Source: Rhodospirillales bacterium
Lineage (GTDB): Bacteria; Pseudomonadota; Alphaproteobacteria; Rhodospirillales; JAOUPW01
Direction: 5' to 3'
Length of the DNA: 14,868 bases
Assembly: GCA_029879665.1 (NCBI GenBank)
Contig: JAOUPW010000007.1
Span: 1-14,868 of the forward strand
Shown one piece after another: positions 6,656 to 14,262 of the stretch. Position 1 is the first letter of the stretch, and each line of letters starts with the position of its first letter. The position numbers and the translations under genes are program-made. Under the pieces are notes generated by a model. The model worked only from the letters and a program-made list of their open reading frames with translations, had not been told where the DNA came from and did not search any database.

Positions 6656-8254
6656 ATGACCCCTCAACCCGCCGCATCTATTTTTCAGGGTCCGGGAGAC
6701 TGGGTGCGGTCGGTCCGGGGCTGGCGGCGCAACCTGTTGGCCCTGATGCTGGGCGCCGTGGCCTCCGCCGCGTTGCCGCCCATTTATCTTATTTTCCTTC
6801 TGGTCCCCGCGTTCACAGCGCTGGTCTGGCTGATCGACGGCGCCAAGGGGCCCGGCGCCGCGTTTGCCGTCGGGTGGTGGTTCGGTCTCGGACATTTTTC
6901 CACCGGGCTCTATTGGATCGGGAATGCGTTACTCGTGGACGCCGCCCGTTTCGGTTGGCTGGTGCCGTTCGCCGTCATGGGGCTGGCCACCGTCATGGCC
7001 GTGTTTACCGCGCTCGCAACCCTTGCCGCCCGTCCCGCCTTTGCCGCCTCGGCCACTTCCGCCGTTTGGGGAGCGGGACGGATTCTGGTTCTCGCTGCCG
7101 CCTGGACGAGCCTGGAATGGGTGCGAAGCTGGATCTTTACCGGCTTTCCCTGGAACCTGCTGGGCTCGGTTTGGCTGGTGTCCGACGCAATGATCCAGTT
7201 TGCCGCATTTGCCGGCGTTTACGGCCTCAGCTTGCTGACCGTGAGCGTCGCCGCCATGCCGGCGGTTCTGGCGGATGGTGCCGGCCGATCCGCGTGGCGC
7301 CCCGTTATCCTCGCTTCGGCGGTCTTGGTGGCGGTCTGGAGTGGCGGCATGGCGCGTCTTGGCGGTGCTGAAAGTGGAAACGTCGACGGCGTTCGCCTCA
7401 GGCTGGTGCAATCCAACATTCCCCAGGCGAAAAAATGGATTCCGGATCTGCGCCAACGCTTTTTCAAAAAACACCTGAACCTGAGCGTGGCTCCGCCCGC
7501 CCCCGGTGCGCCGCCGCCGACTCATGTGATCTGGGGGGAGACCGCGGCCACCTTCTTTCTCGCCAACGATCCGGTCAAACTGGAAATGATCGCCGCCTCA
7601 ACGCCCCCGGGCGGGCTGATCATAACCGGCGCGCCGCGCACGACTCCGGAAGCGACCCGGCCCCGTCGCGTTTGGAACAGCTTGCATGCCGTGGATGCTC
7701 AGGCCCGGGTGATCGGAACTTATGACAAATCTCATCTGGTTCCCTTCGGCGAATACGTTCCTTTCCGGAAGTTTCTGAAAATGAGTAAAATTACCGCCGG
7801 CGGAACCGATTTTTCCCCGGGACCCGGCAACCGCACCCTGGTTTTGACGGGGTTGCCGCCGGTTGGGCCGCTGATCTGTTATGAGGTGATCTTTCCGGGC
7901 GCCGTCACCGATCCCCGGGACCGGCCGGAATGGCTTCTGAACCTGACCAACGACGGCTGGTACGGAAATTCAAGCGGACCCTATCAGCACTTTGCCGCCG
8001 CCCGTCTGCGCGCCGTGGAAGAAGGGCTTCCCTTGGTCCGGGTGGCGAACACGGGGATTTCCGGAGTCATTGACGCCTATGGGCGGACGGTGGCTCGGCT
8101 GGGCTATGGTGTTGAAGGTACGCTGGATTCCGATCTTCCCCGGGCATTGTCCGGCTCCACCCCCTTTGCCCGCCTTGGAAACTGGCTGACGGCCTTGCTG
8201 ATTCTGGCCGTCGGCGGCGCTGGAGCGTTGAGCCTAAATAGAAAAAAATCTTAG
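6656..8254 (+). CDS. lnt: Lnt, apolipoprotein N-acyltransferase
   Basis: Lnt is the inner-membrane enzyme that adds the third acyl chain to the N-terminal cysteine of lipoproteins. The 532-aa protein has several hydrophobic membrane segments in the first 225 residues, a periplasmic carbon-nitrogen hydrolase domain (about 246-490), and a last hydrophobic segment near 508-526. The catalytic triad is in place: Glu295 in VIWGETA, Lys358 in TYDKSHLVPFGEYVPF and Cys408 in LICYEVIFPG. NDGWYGNSSGPYQH (432-445) is the usual conserved loop. ATG 6656 lacks a clear ribosome binding site, so it may rely on translation from corC 23 bp upstream. In Sinorhizobium the homologue was described as an acid-tolerance gene (actA) next to phrR, the same arrangement as here. 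Confidence 0.95.
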   Translation: MTPQPAASIFQGPGDWVRSVRGWRRNLLALMLGAVASAALPPIYLIFLLVPAFTALVWLIDGAKGPGAAFAVGWWFGLGHFSTGLYWIGNALLVDAARFGWLVPFAVMGLATVMAVFTALATLAARPAFAASATSAVWGAGRILVLAAAWTSLEWVRSWIFTGFPWNLLGSVWLVSDAMIQFAAFAGVYGLSLLTVSVAAMPAVLADGAGRSAWRPVILASAVLVAVWSGGMARLGGAESGNVDGVRLRLVQSNIPQAKKWIPDLRQRFFKKHLNLSVAPPAPGAPPPTHVIWGETAATFFLANDPVKLEMIAASTPPGGLIITGAPRTTPEATRPRRVWNSLHAVDAQARVIGTYDKSHLVPFGEYVPFRKFLKMSKITAGGTDFSPGPGNRTLVLTGLPPVGPLICYEVIFPGAVTDPRDRPEWLLNLTNDGWYGNSSGPYQHFAAARLRAVEEGLPLVRVANTGISGVIDAYGRTVARLGYGVEGTLDSDLPRALSGSTPFARLGNWLTALLILAVGGAGALSLNRKKS

Positions 8255-8296
8255 GAAAACGCCATCCTTTGCTGTTGAACACCATATTATGAATCT

Positions 8297-8368
8297 ATAG
8301 GGTGTCCGGGTCCATTCCTCCACTGGAGGTAGCCGAGTAATACAGCTATGCCCTTAAAAAGTTGAGGG
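8297..8368 (+). promoter_or_regulatory. Potentially structured leader upstream of the phrR-like gene
   Basis: The 146-bp gap between lnt and the next gene contains nested complementarity. AGGGTGT (8299-8305) can pair with ATGCCCT (8348-8354), including two G-U pairs. CCTCC-ACT-GGAGG at 8317-8329 is a perfect hairpin or palindrome, and TAGC (8330-8333) can pair with GCTA (8345-8348). CCCT (8351-8354) could instead pair with AGGG at 8365-8368. The 13-bp palindrome could equally be a protein operator. No known RNA class was recognised and no convincing promoter or terminator is seen. AAGAAGG at 8383-8389 is the likely ribosome binding site of the next gene. Confidence 0.35.
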
Positions 8369-8400
8369 AATTCTTATAGTAGAAGAAGGCGTTCTCAGTA

Positions 8401-8940
8401 ATGATCACAACTAATAATCAAGAAATAAAACCAACTAAAACCAAAAAAAAGGCAATAACGAAACAACGGTTCAAAGAACCGGGCATGCGCGAAGACGGCT
8501 TTCCCATTGGGACCCCGCGGCCGGTAGATGTTCATGTCGGAAGCCGTCTTCGGCTGCGCCGGACGCTAATGGGGATGAGCCAGGAAAAACTGGGCGAGGC
8601 CGTCAGCCTGACCTTCCAGCAGATACAGAAATACGAACGGGGCGCCAACCGTATTGGTGCCAGCCGCCTGTATCAATTGAGCCTGATCCTGGATGTTCCG
8701 GTGTCATATTTCTTTGAAGAAATGCCGGATGGAATCGCCGCCCGCACTCCCGCCTCCTCCCTTTCCTCGCCGGATGGGCTCAGCGATCTGGATCAGGAAC
8801 CCTTTCAAGCCGATCCCATGGCCAAACGCGAAACCCTTGAGCTGGTCCGCGCCTATTACCGGATAACCGACCCCAAGGTGCGCAAGCGTTTGTTCGAACT
8901 GACCAAGTCCGTGGCCAACTCGCAGAATCCTCAGGATTGA
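8401..8940 (+). CDS. phrR: PhrR/PraR-like XRE-family helix-turn-helix regulator
   Basis: The 179-aa protein carries a Cro/C1-type helix-turn-helix at about 47-104 (VGSRLRLRRTLMGMSQEKLG, then SLTFQQIQKYERGANRIGAS and LDVPVSYFFEEMP). A linker and a C-terminal helical region (142-172, ETLELVRAYYRITDPKVRKRLFEL) follow. Sequence type and position between lnt and metK match the alphaproteobacterial PhrR/PraR regulators, known from rhizobia for response to low pH and other stresses and for control of symbiosis or biofilm genes. The symbol is by family, not proven orthology. ATG 8401 has AAGAAGG eleven bases upstream. It adds 28 Lys/Thr-rich residues coded by AT-rich DNA before Met29 (8485), which would also be a reasonable start. 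Confidence 0.85.
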   Translation: MITTNNQEIKPTKTKKKAITKQRFKEPGMREDGFPIGTPRPVDVHVGSRLRLRRTLMGMSQEKLGEAVSLTFQQIQKYERGANRIGASRLYQLSLILDVPVSYFFEEMPDGIAARTPASSLSSPDGLSDLDQEPFQADPMAKRETLELVRAYYRITDPKVRKRLFELTKSVANSQNPQD

Positions 8941-8984
8941 ACGCCGCAACCCGCCACGCAACTCAGGCCATCCACTGAAAACCC

Positions 8985-9036
8985 TTGACGCTCTCTTAAA
9001 AGCTTGTAACAAAACCCGCTGCCAACCACATATAAA
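8985..9036 (+). promoter_or_regulatory. Candidate promoter(s) for the metK leader
   Basis: TTGACG at 8985-8990 matches the -35 consensus at five of six positions; TAACAA at 9007-9012, 16 bp further on, is a weak -10. A second option is TATAAA at 9031-9036 as -10, with GTAACA at 9006-9011 and a long 19-bp spacer. That would start transcription at about 9043, right at the riboswitch. Either start puts the whole aptamer in the transcript. Low confidence in the exact elements. Confidence 0.35.
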
Positions 9037-9043
9037 GGGTTGG

Positions 9044-9093
9044 ACGTGGATGGATTTGGACTGCTTGCCGCCACGTAAAAAAAGGCGCTAAGT
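9044..9093 (+). promoter_or_regulatory. SAM-II-type riboswitch aptamer upstream of metK
   Basis: The segment follows the SAM-II pseudoknot plan. P1 is ACGTGG (9044-9049) with CCACGT (9071-9076), six perfect pairs. The loop holds GATTTGG (9053-9059), whose U-run forms base triples in SAM-II, and CTTGC (9064-9068). After P1 come an A-rich stretch and GCTAAG (9087-9092). CTTGC pairs with GC-AAG, leaving U9089 opposite the ligand site, as in the family. SAM-II riboswitches occur in alphaproteobacteria upstream of methionine and SAM genes, and the next gene is SAM synthetase. Two or three extra bases lie between P1 and the GATTT element compared with what I remember of the consensus. The match was made by eye. 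Confidence 0.8.
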
Positions 9094-9168
9094 GGGCTCG
9101 TGTGGACTCCCTCCCTTTCAGGCGGGTGTGTGATCGATGAAGCCCCTGGTCCAGTTGGACGCAAACCA

Positions 9169-9290
9169 TAGAGCAACCTCTCTTCGCGGCGTTGGGGGAA
9201 TAAGTTGCTCTAATTGTTTAATGTCGATTAAATTTTTGCCATTGAATGAATTCGTTTGATGGCGGTTTGATCTAGACTCGGAGGGCTCTA
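9169..9290 (+). promoter_or_regulatory. Candidate expression platform with two exclusive pairings, one covering the metK ribosome binding site
   Basis: TAGAGCAAC (9169-9177) is perfectly complementary to GTTGCTCTA (9204-9212), nine pairs with a 26-nt loop. The same segment extended to 9180 (TAGAGC-AA-CCTC) can instead pair with GAGGGCTCTA (9281-9290), ten pairs with an AA bulge. That second helix would bury the GGAGGG Shine-Dalgarno (9280-9285) of metK. The two helices cannot form together, which is the usual layout of a translational on/off switch. How the SAM-II aptamer 80 nt upstream would choose between them is not evident from the sequence. Confidence 0.45.
9280..9285 (+). promoter_or_regulatory. 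Strong Shine-Dalgarno of metK
   Basis: GGAGGG lies eight bases before GTG 9294 and decides the metK start. It overlaps the GAGGGCTCTA segment that can be sequestered by the upstream leader. Confidence 0.8.
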
Positions 9291-9293
9291 ATT

Positions 9294-10465
<1,172 letters not shown>

Positions 10466-10469
<4 letters not shown>

Positions 10470-11185
10470 GCGACGCCGCCGACCGCTATTCCTGGCATGG
10501 CCGGCGACATGGCCACAAACTGCGGCCGCGTCGCCGCGCCCTGATCGAAACTCTGCTGCCGAAGTTGGCCGTCGAATGTCCGGAAGGCGGCGGCCTTGAC
10601 GCTGCGGCCCTTTTTGATTCCGGAAAGGAAGACAAGAAAGAACTGTGGCTCGAAATCGGCTTCGGTGCCGGTGAACATCTTGCGGCTCAGGCCCAGGCTC
10701 ATCCGGATGTGGGCTTTATCGGCTGCGAGCCTTTCGTCAACGGAATTGCCACGCTGCTGGGCCTGATCGAAGACAGGAACCTGGGCAACATCCGCATTTA
10801 TCCCGATGATGCCCGCCTTCTTTTTAGCCATCTGCCAGAGGCCGGGTTCGAGCGCGTCTTTATCCTGTTTCCCGATCCGTGGCCCAAAACAAGACACCAC
10901 AAACGACGGCTGATCTCACCGGAAACCCTGGACCATCTGGCCCGTGTGATGAAGGACGGGGGGACGCTGCATTTCGCCAGCGACCATATGGAGTATGTGC
11001 GCTGGACCCTTGATCATGTCACCCGCCATCCGGCATTCCGGTGGACGGCCAGCTCGGCCGCCGATTGGCGCCGGCCCCGGCCGGGAACGCCTGTGACCCG
11101 CTATGAGAAAAAGGCCACGGATAGGGGGCTTAAACCCGCCTATCTCACCTTTTGCCGCCGCCCCCGAAATACCTCTGAGGGCTGA
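10466..11185 (+). CDS. trmB: TrmB, tRNA (guanine-N7-)-methyltransferase
   Basis: TrmB methylates G46 of tRNA to m7G using SAM. The 239-aa protein has a basic N terminus ([14 protein letters not shown], 11-24), the SAM-binding motif [11 protein letters not shown] (62-72) and acidic CEPF (87-90). It also has the family signature [17 protein letters not shown] (134-150) and a C-terminal [11 protein letters not shown] (211-221). The frame is open upstream to ATG 10415 inside metK, but GTG 10466 overlaps the metK stop and gives a normal N terminus, so it is preferred; no Shine-Dalgarno is seen and coupling to metK is likely. Cotranscription places this SAM-using enzyme directly behind SAM synthetase. 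Confidence 0.94.
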
Positions 11186-11267
11186 CCCCCCGAAGCGGCG
11201 GGCCCCGGTCTGGCGCTCGAAAAGCGTGTATTTTCATGGAAAAATGGGGCCGCAAAGGCGAAAACTC

Positions 11268-11295
11268 TTGTTTTCACGCCGGGACAGGGTATATA
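11268..11295 (+). promoter_or_regulatory. Candidate promoter upstream of the rimP leader
   Basis: TTGTTT (11268-11273) and TATATA (11290-11295) are separated by 16 bp, in the 176-bp stretch between trmB and a strong terminator. Transcription would start near 11302. The -10 is a clear AT island in GC-rich surroundings, while the -35 matches only TTG. Confidence 0.4.
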
Positions 11296-11301
11296 TGGCG
11301 C

Positions 11302-11383
11302 ACGTGAATATCCGAGATTGGTCTTATTGAGGATTGGTCCAGTACCAAGACCTGATTAGGGCGGGCCAGCTGGCCCGCTTTTT
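11302..11383 (+). ncRNA. Candidate small RNA or attenuated rimP leader transcript
   Basis: Between the promoter-like sequence and the terminator lies an 80-nt non-coding segment with internal structure. TTGGT-CCAGT-ACCAA (11334-11348) is a perfect five-pair hairpin. GGTCTT (11320-11325) can alternatively pair with AAGACC (11347-11352), which overlaps it. GATTGGTC occurs twice, at 11316-11323 and 11332-11339. It could be a free-standing sRNA or the terminated leader of the rimP-nusA-infB operon, which is attenuated in other bacteria. No known family was recognised. Confidence 0.35.
11361..11383 (+). terminator. Strong Rho-independent terminator between trmB and rimP
   Basis: GCGGGCCAGCTGGCCCGC (11361-11378) is a perfect 18-bp palindrome that folds as a GC-rich stem with a tight loop, directly followed by TTTTTATTTA. 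It is the clearest intrinsic terminator in the window. It may end the metK-trmB transcript, or attenuate a transcript starting near 11302. rimP begins 68 bp after it. Confidence 0.87.
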
Positions 11384-11451
11384 ATTTAGGCCCGGCTCAA
11401 ACGGGGGCAAACATCTCCGTTAACATTGGCGCCGGGCGGGAAGCAAGACGG

Positions 11452-11958
11452 GTGGATAAGGGAAATACAGGCCTGACCGGACGCATTGAGGAAATTATCG
11501 CGTCCACGGTTAATGATATGGGATTCGATATCGTGCGTGTGCAGTTGAGCGGCGATCATAAGCGGCGTTTACAGATCATGGCCGAACCCCAGGACGGACG
11601 GCCCATGGTAGTCGAGGACTGCGCCGATATCAGCCGCGCCGTTTCCGCGCTTCTCGACGTCGAGGATCCAATCGGGGGTGCGTATGACCTGGAAGTCAGT
11701 TCGCCGGGCCTGGATCGTCCGTTGACGCGGGCAAAGGATTACGAACGCTTCGCCGGGTATGAAGCAAAGGTGGAAATGACAGGGCCGATCGACGGACAGC
11801 GCCGGTTTCGCGGCCGTCTTTTGGGCCTTAGGGATAACGTGGTGCAGATCGCGGTCGAGGGGGAAACCCGGGATTTGCCTTATGAGGACATACAACGGGC
11901 AAAGCTTGTTCTAACCGAAGAGCTGATTGCCGCATCGAAGGAAAGCCAGATACAATGA
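11452..11958 (+). CDS. rimP: RimP, ribosome maturation factor
   Basis: RimP assists 30S subunit assembly, particularly the 16S 3' domain and ribosomal protein S12 region. The 168-aa protein matches the family in length and layout. An N-terminal alpha/beta domain (8-85) contains VEDCADISRAVSALLDVEDP (54-73) and the signature YDLEVSSPGLDRPL (78-91). The C-terminal SH3-like domain spans about 92-158. The start is GTG 11452, with only a loose purine-rich sequence (GGGAAG) upstream. The stop overlaps the nusA start as ATGA. It is the first gene of the rimP-nusA-ylxR-infB operon. Confidence 0.94.
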   Translation: MDKGNTGLTGRIEEIIASTVNDMGFDIVRVQLSGDHKRRLQIMAEPQDGRPMVVEDCADISRAVSALLDVEDPIGGAYDLEVSSPGLDRPLTRAKDYERFAGYEAKVEMTGPIDGQRRFRGRLLGLRDNVVQIAVEGETRDLPYEDIQRAKLVLTEELIAASKESQIQ

Positions 11959-13532
11959 CTACACCCCAGGAGGCAACCGCCGTTCACTCCCGGCCGGAAT
12001 TGTTGCAAGTGGCCGAAACCGTCGCCCGCGATAAGGGAATTGACCGGGACGAAGTCCTGGAAGCCATGGAACAGGCGATCCAGAAAGCCGGGCGGTCCAA
12101 ATACGGCCACGAGCACGATATCAGAGCCTCGATCAACCGCTCCAACGGCGAGATCGCGCTGGCGCGGTATATCGAGGTGGTGGAAAAAATAGAAGAAGAA
12201 GAAAACGAACCCATTCAGATCACCCTGGAAACCGCGCTCAAAAGCAATCCCGAGGCCAAGGTCGGCGATTTTATCATCGATCCCCTGCCGCCGATTGATT
12301 TCGGCCGAATCGCGGCGCAGACCGCCAAGCAGGTGATCGTGCAAAAGGTCCGTGAAGCGGAGCGCAAACGCCAGTACGAGGAGTTCAAGGACCGCGTCGG
12401 CGAGATCGTCAACGGTATCGTCAAGCGGATCGAATTCGGCAATGTCATTGTCGATCTTGGCCGTGGCGAAGCCCTTCTCCGGCGCGACGAATCCATCCCG
12501 CGCGAACATTTTAATACCGGCGACCGCGTCCGTTCCTATATTGTTGACGTGCGCGAGGAACAGCGCGGCCCGCAGATATTCCTGTCGCGCACCCATCCCC
12601 AATTCATGGCCAAATTGTTCGCGCAGGAAGTTCCGGAAATCTACGACGGCATCATTGAAATAAAATCCGTCGCCCGCGATCCCGGGTCGCGCGCAAAAAT
12701 CGCGGTGCTGTCTCACGATTCCAGCATTGATCCGGTCGGACCCTGCATCGGCATGCGCGGCTCGCGCGTCCAAGCGGTGGTCGGCGAACTGCAGGGCGAA
12801 AAAATCGATATTATCCAGTGGTCGCAAGACCCGGCGGCCTTCATCGTCAACGCATTGGCGCCGGCCGAAGTGGCGAAGGTCGTGCTTGACGAGGAAAACA
12901 ACAAGATCGAAGTCGTGGTTCCCGATGAACAGCTCAGCCTGGCCATCGGGCGGCGCGGTCAAAACGTGCGTCTGGCTTCTCAATTATCAGGTTGGGATAT
13001 TGATATCCTGACCGAAGCCGAGGAATCCGAGCGCCGCCAGGAAGAATTCCACAGCCGCTCGAAGCTCCTGATCGACGCGCTGGATGTGGATGATGTGATT
13101 GCTCAACTTCTGGTTACCGAAGGATTTTCTTCGGTCGAGGAAGTCGCCTATGTCCCGCTTGAGGATCTGACCTCGATCGAGGGCTTTGACGAAGAAATCG
13201 CGGCGGAGTTGGGCGAGCGGGCCAGAGCGTATCTTGCCGCCCGGGACGAAGAACTGACGCGCCGGCGCAATGAACTGCAGGTTTCCGACGATCTTGCTGG
13301 AATTGACGGATTAACGCCGACCTTTCTGGTCGCTTTGGGCGAGGCGGAAATCAAAACCCTGGACGATCTTGCCGATCTTGCCAGTGACGAGTTGCGCGAG
13401 ATTGTCGGTCTGGACGCGCTCACCGAAGACAAGGCCAATGAAATTATAATGGCGGCGCGCGCTCATTGGTTCGCGGATGAGGACGCTCAGGCCGAAGAGT
13501 CCGCCGCCGAGGACAGCGCCTCTGGAGCGTAA
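11955..13532 (+). CDS. nusA: NusA, transcription termination/antitermination factor
   Basis: NusA binds RNA polymerase and modulates pausing, termination and antitermination. The 525-aa protein has the polymerase-binding N-terminal domain (about 15-140), an S1 domain (about 146-211), and KH1 with IGMRGSRVQAV (265-275). KH2 follows with the GxxG loop in AIGRRGQNVRLAS (330-342). Two C-terminal helix-hairpin-helix/acidic-repeat units sit near 375-430 and 445-503, with an acidic Ala/Glu tail. ATG 11955 overlaps the rimP stop. In E. coli NusA represses its own operon through leader terminators, which makes the terminator before rimP relevant. Confidence 0.97.
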   Translation: MTTPQEATAVHSRPELLQVAETVARDKGIDRDEVLEAMEQAIQKAGRSKYGHEHDIRASINRSNGEIALARYIEVVEKIEEEENEPIQITLETALKSNPEAKVGDFIIDPLPPIDFGRIAAQTAKQVIVQKVREAERKRQYEEFKDRVGEIVNGIVKRIEFGNVIVDLGRGEALLRRDESIPREHFNTGDRVRSYIVDVREEQRGPQIFLSRTHPQFMAKLFAQEVPEIYDGIIEIKSVARDPGSRAKIAVLSHDSSIDPVGPCIGMRGSRVQAVVGELQGEKIDIIQWSQDPAAFIVNALAPAEVAKVVLDEENNKIEVVVPDEQLSLAIGRRGQNVRLASQLSGWDIDILTEAEESERRQEEFHSRSKLLIDALDVDDVIAQLLVTEGFSSVEEVAYVPLEDLTSIEGFDEEIAAELGERARAYLAARDEELTRRRNELQVSDDLAGIDGLTPTFLVALGEAEIKTLDDLADLASDELREIVGLDALTEDKANEIIMAARAHWFADEDAQAEESAAEDSASGA

Positions 13533-13567
13533 GCCGGGGTGCGGACAGAATTGTTATGGGAGTCCGG

Positions 13568-14230
13568 ATGGACATGAACGAAGATCTGGCAATATCTCCT
13601 CCGGGCGGAACCGGGACGCACGGCAGTCCGCTCAGAAGGTGCCTTGCCAGCCGTACCGAACGGCCAAAGCATGAGATGGTAAGGTTTTCCGTTGATCCCG
13701 ACGGGGTGCTGGTCCCGGATGTGGATGGCCGTCTGCCCGGTCGGGGTTTGTGGTTGCTGGCCGATCGGGATATGCTACAGAAGGCGTGCAAGAAAGGCTT
13801 GTTTGCCAAGGCCGCGCGGGCATCCGTGAAAATTCCTGACGACCTGGGCGAGCGTATTGAGCGACTTTTGACGCAACGCTGCCTGGACCGGATTGGCCTG
13901 GCCCGGCGCGCCGGTCAGGCCGTCGCAGGTTTCGAAAAAGTCCGCGCCATGCTTAGGGGCGGCAAGGTCGGCGTTTTGTTGCAGGCCCACGATGGCGCAG
14001 AGGGCGGTCGGTCCAAGGTGCAGGCGCTTGATCCGGGCGCGCCCTTGATTGATCTGTTCGACGCCGTCGAACTTGGCGCCGCTGTGGGCCGGGAACATGC
14101 GGTCCACATGGCCGTGGCTCGGGGACGGCTGGCCGAGGAGTTGATACGGGACGCAAACCGGCTGCGCGGATTTCGCAAGTCGGACCCGACCCACGAAACG
14201 AGTTCGGCTCAAAGGCGCCGGGCGCATTAA
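13568..14230 (+). CDS. ylxR: YlxR-type RNA-binding protein with L7Ae-like C-terminal domain
   Basis: The protein (about 220 aa) joins a DUF448/YlxR domain to an L7Ae/L30e-like domain. The first (about 20-90) carries RRCLASRTERPKHEMVRFSV and the hallmark LPGRGLWL (56-63). The second (about 105-195) contains DRIGLARRAGQAVAGFEKV and a HAVHMAVARGRLAEELI segment. Both folds bind RNA, and YlxR sits between nusA and infB in most bacteria. The exact role is unsettled; YlxR proteins have been linked to RNase P and to nucleoid or transcription functions in other species. ATG 13556 is in frame, but GGGAG at 13558-13562 lies five bases before ATG 13568, which is therefore preferred. infB starts 33 bp after the stop. 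Confidence 0.9.
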   Translation: MDMNEDLAISPPGGTGTHGSPLRRCLASRTERPKHEMVRFSVDPDGVLVPDVDGRLPGRGLWLLADRDMLQKACKKGLFAKAARASVKIPDDLGERIERLLTQRCLDRIGLARRAGQAVAGFEKVRAMLRGGKVGVLLQAHDGAEGGRSKVQALDPGAPLIDLFDAVELGAAVGREHAVHMAVARGRLAEELIRDANRLRGFRKSDPTHETSSAQRRRAH

Positions 14231-14262
14231 AATCGGTTGAAGGCACTGGAAGCTATTAGAGA

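Noticed and set aside
9050-9091. Possible 13-residue leader peptide (MDLDCLPPRKKRR) upstream of metK
   Set aside because: It has no ribosome binding site and lies inside the SAM-II-type aptamer, which explains the sequence better.
9040-9160. Three copies of TTGGAC (9040, 9056, 9155) in the metK leader as a repeat array
   Set aside because: The unit is short and irregularly spaced, and two copies overlap riboswitch sequence; chance or structural constraint suffices.
9218-9231. CtrA-like TTAA-N6-TTAA site upstream of metK
   Set aside because: The usual CtrA spacing is seven bases and the flanking AAC is missing; the site is better described as a palindrome.
11880-12983. 367-codon minus-strand frame opposite nusA
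   Set aside because: Shadow of nusA codon usage; the product shows no recognisable domain and no promoter or ribosome binding site stands out.
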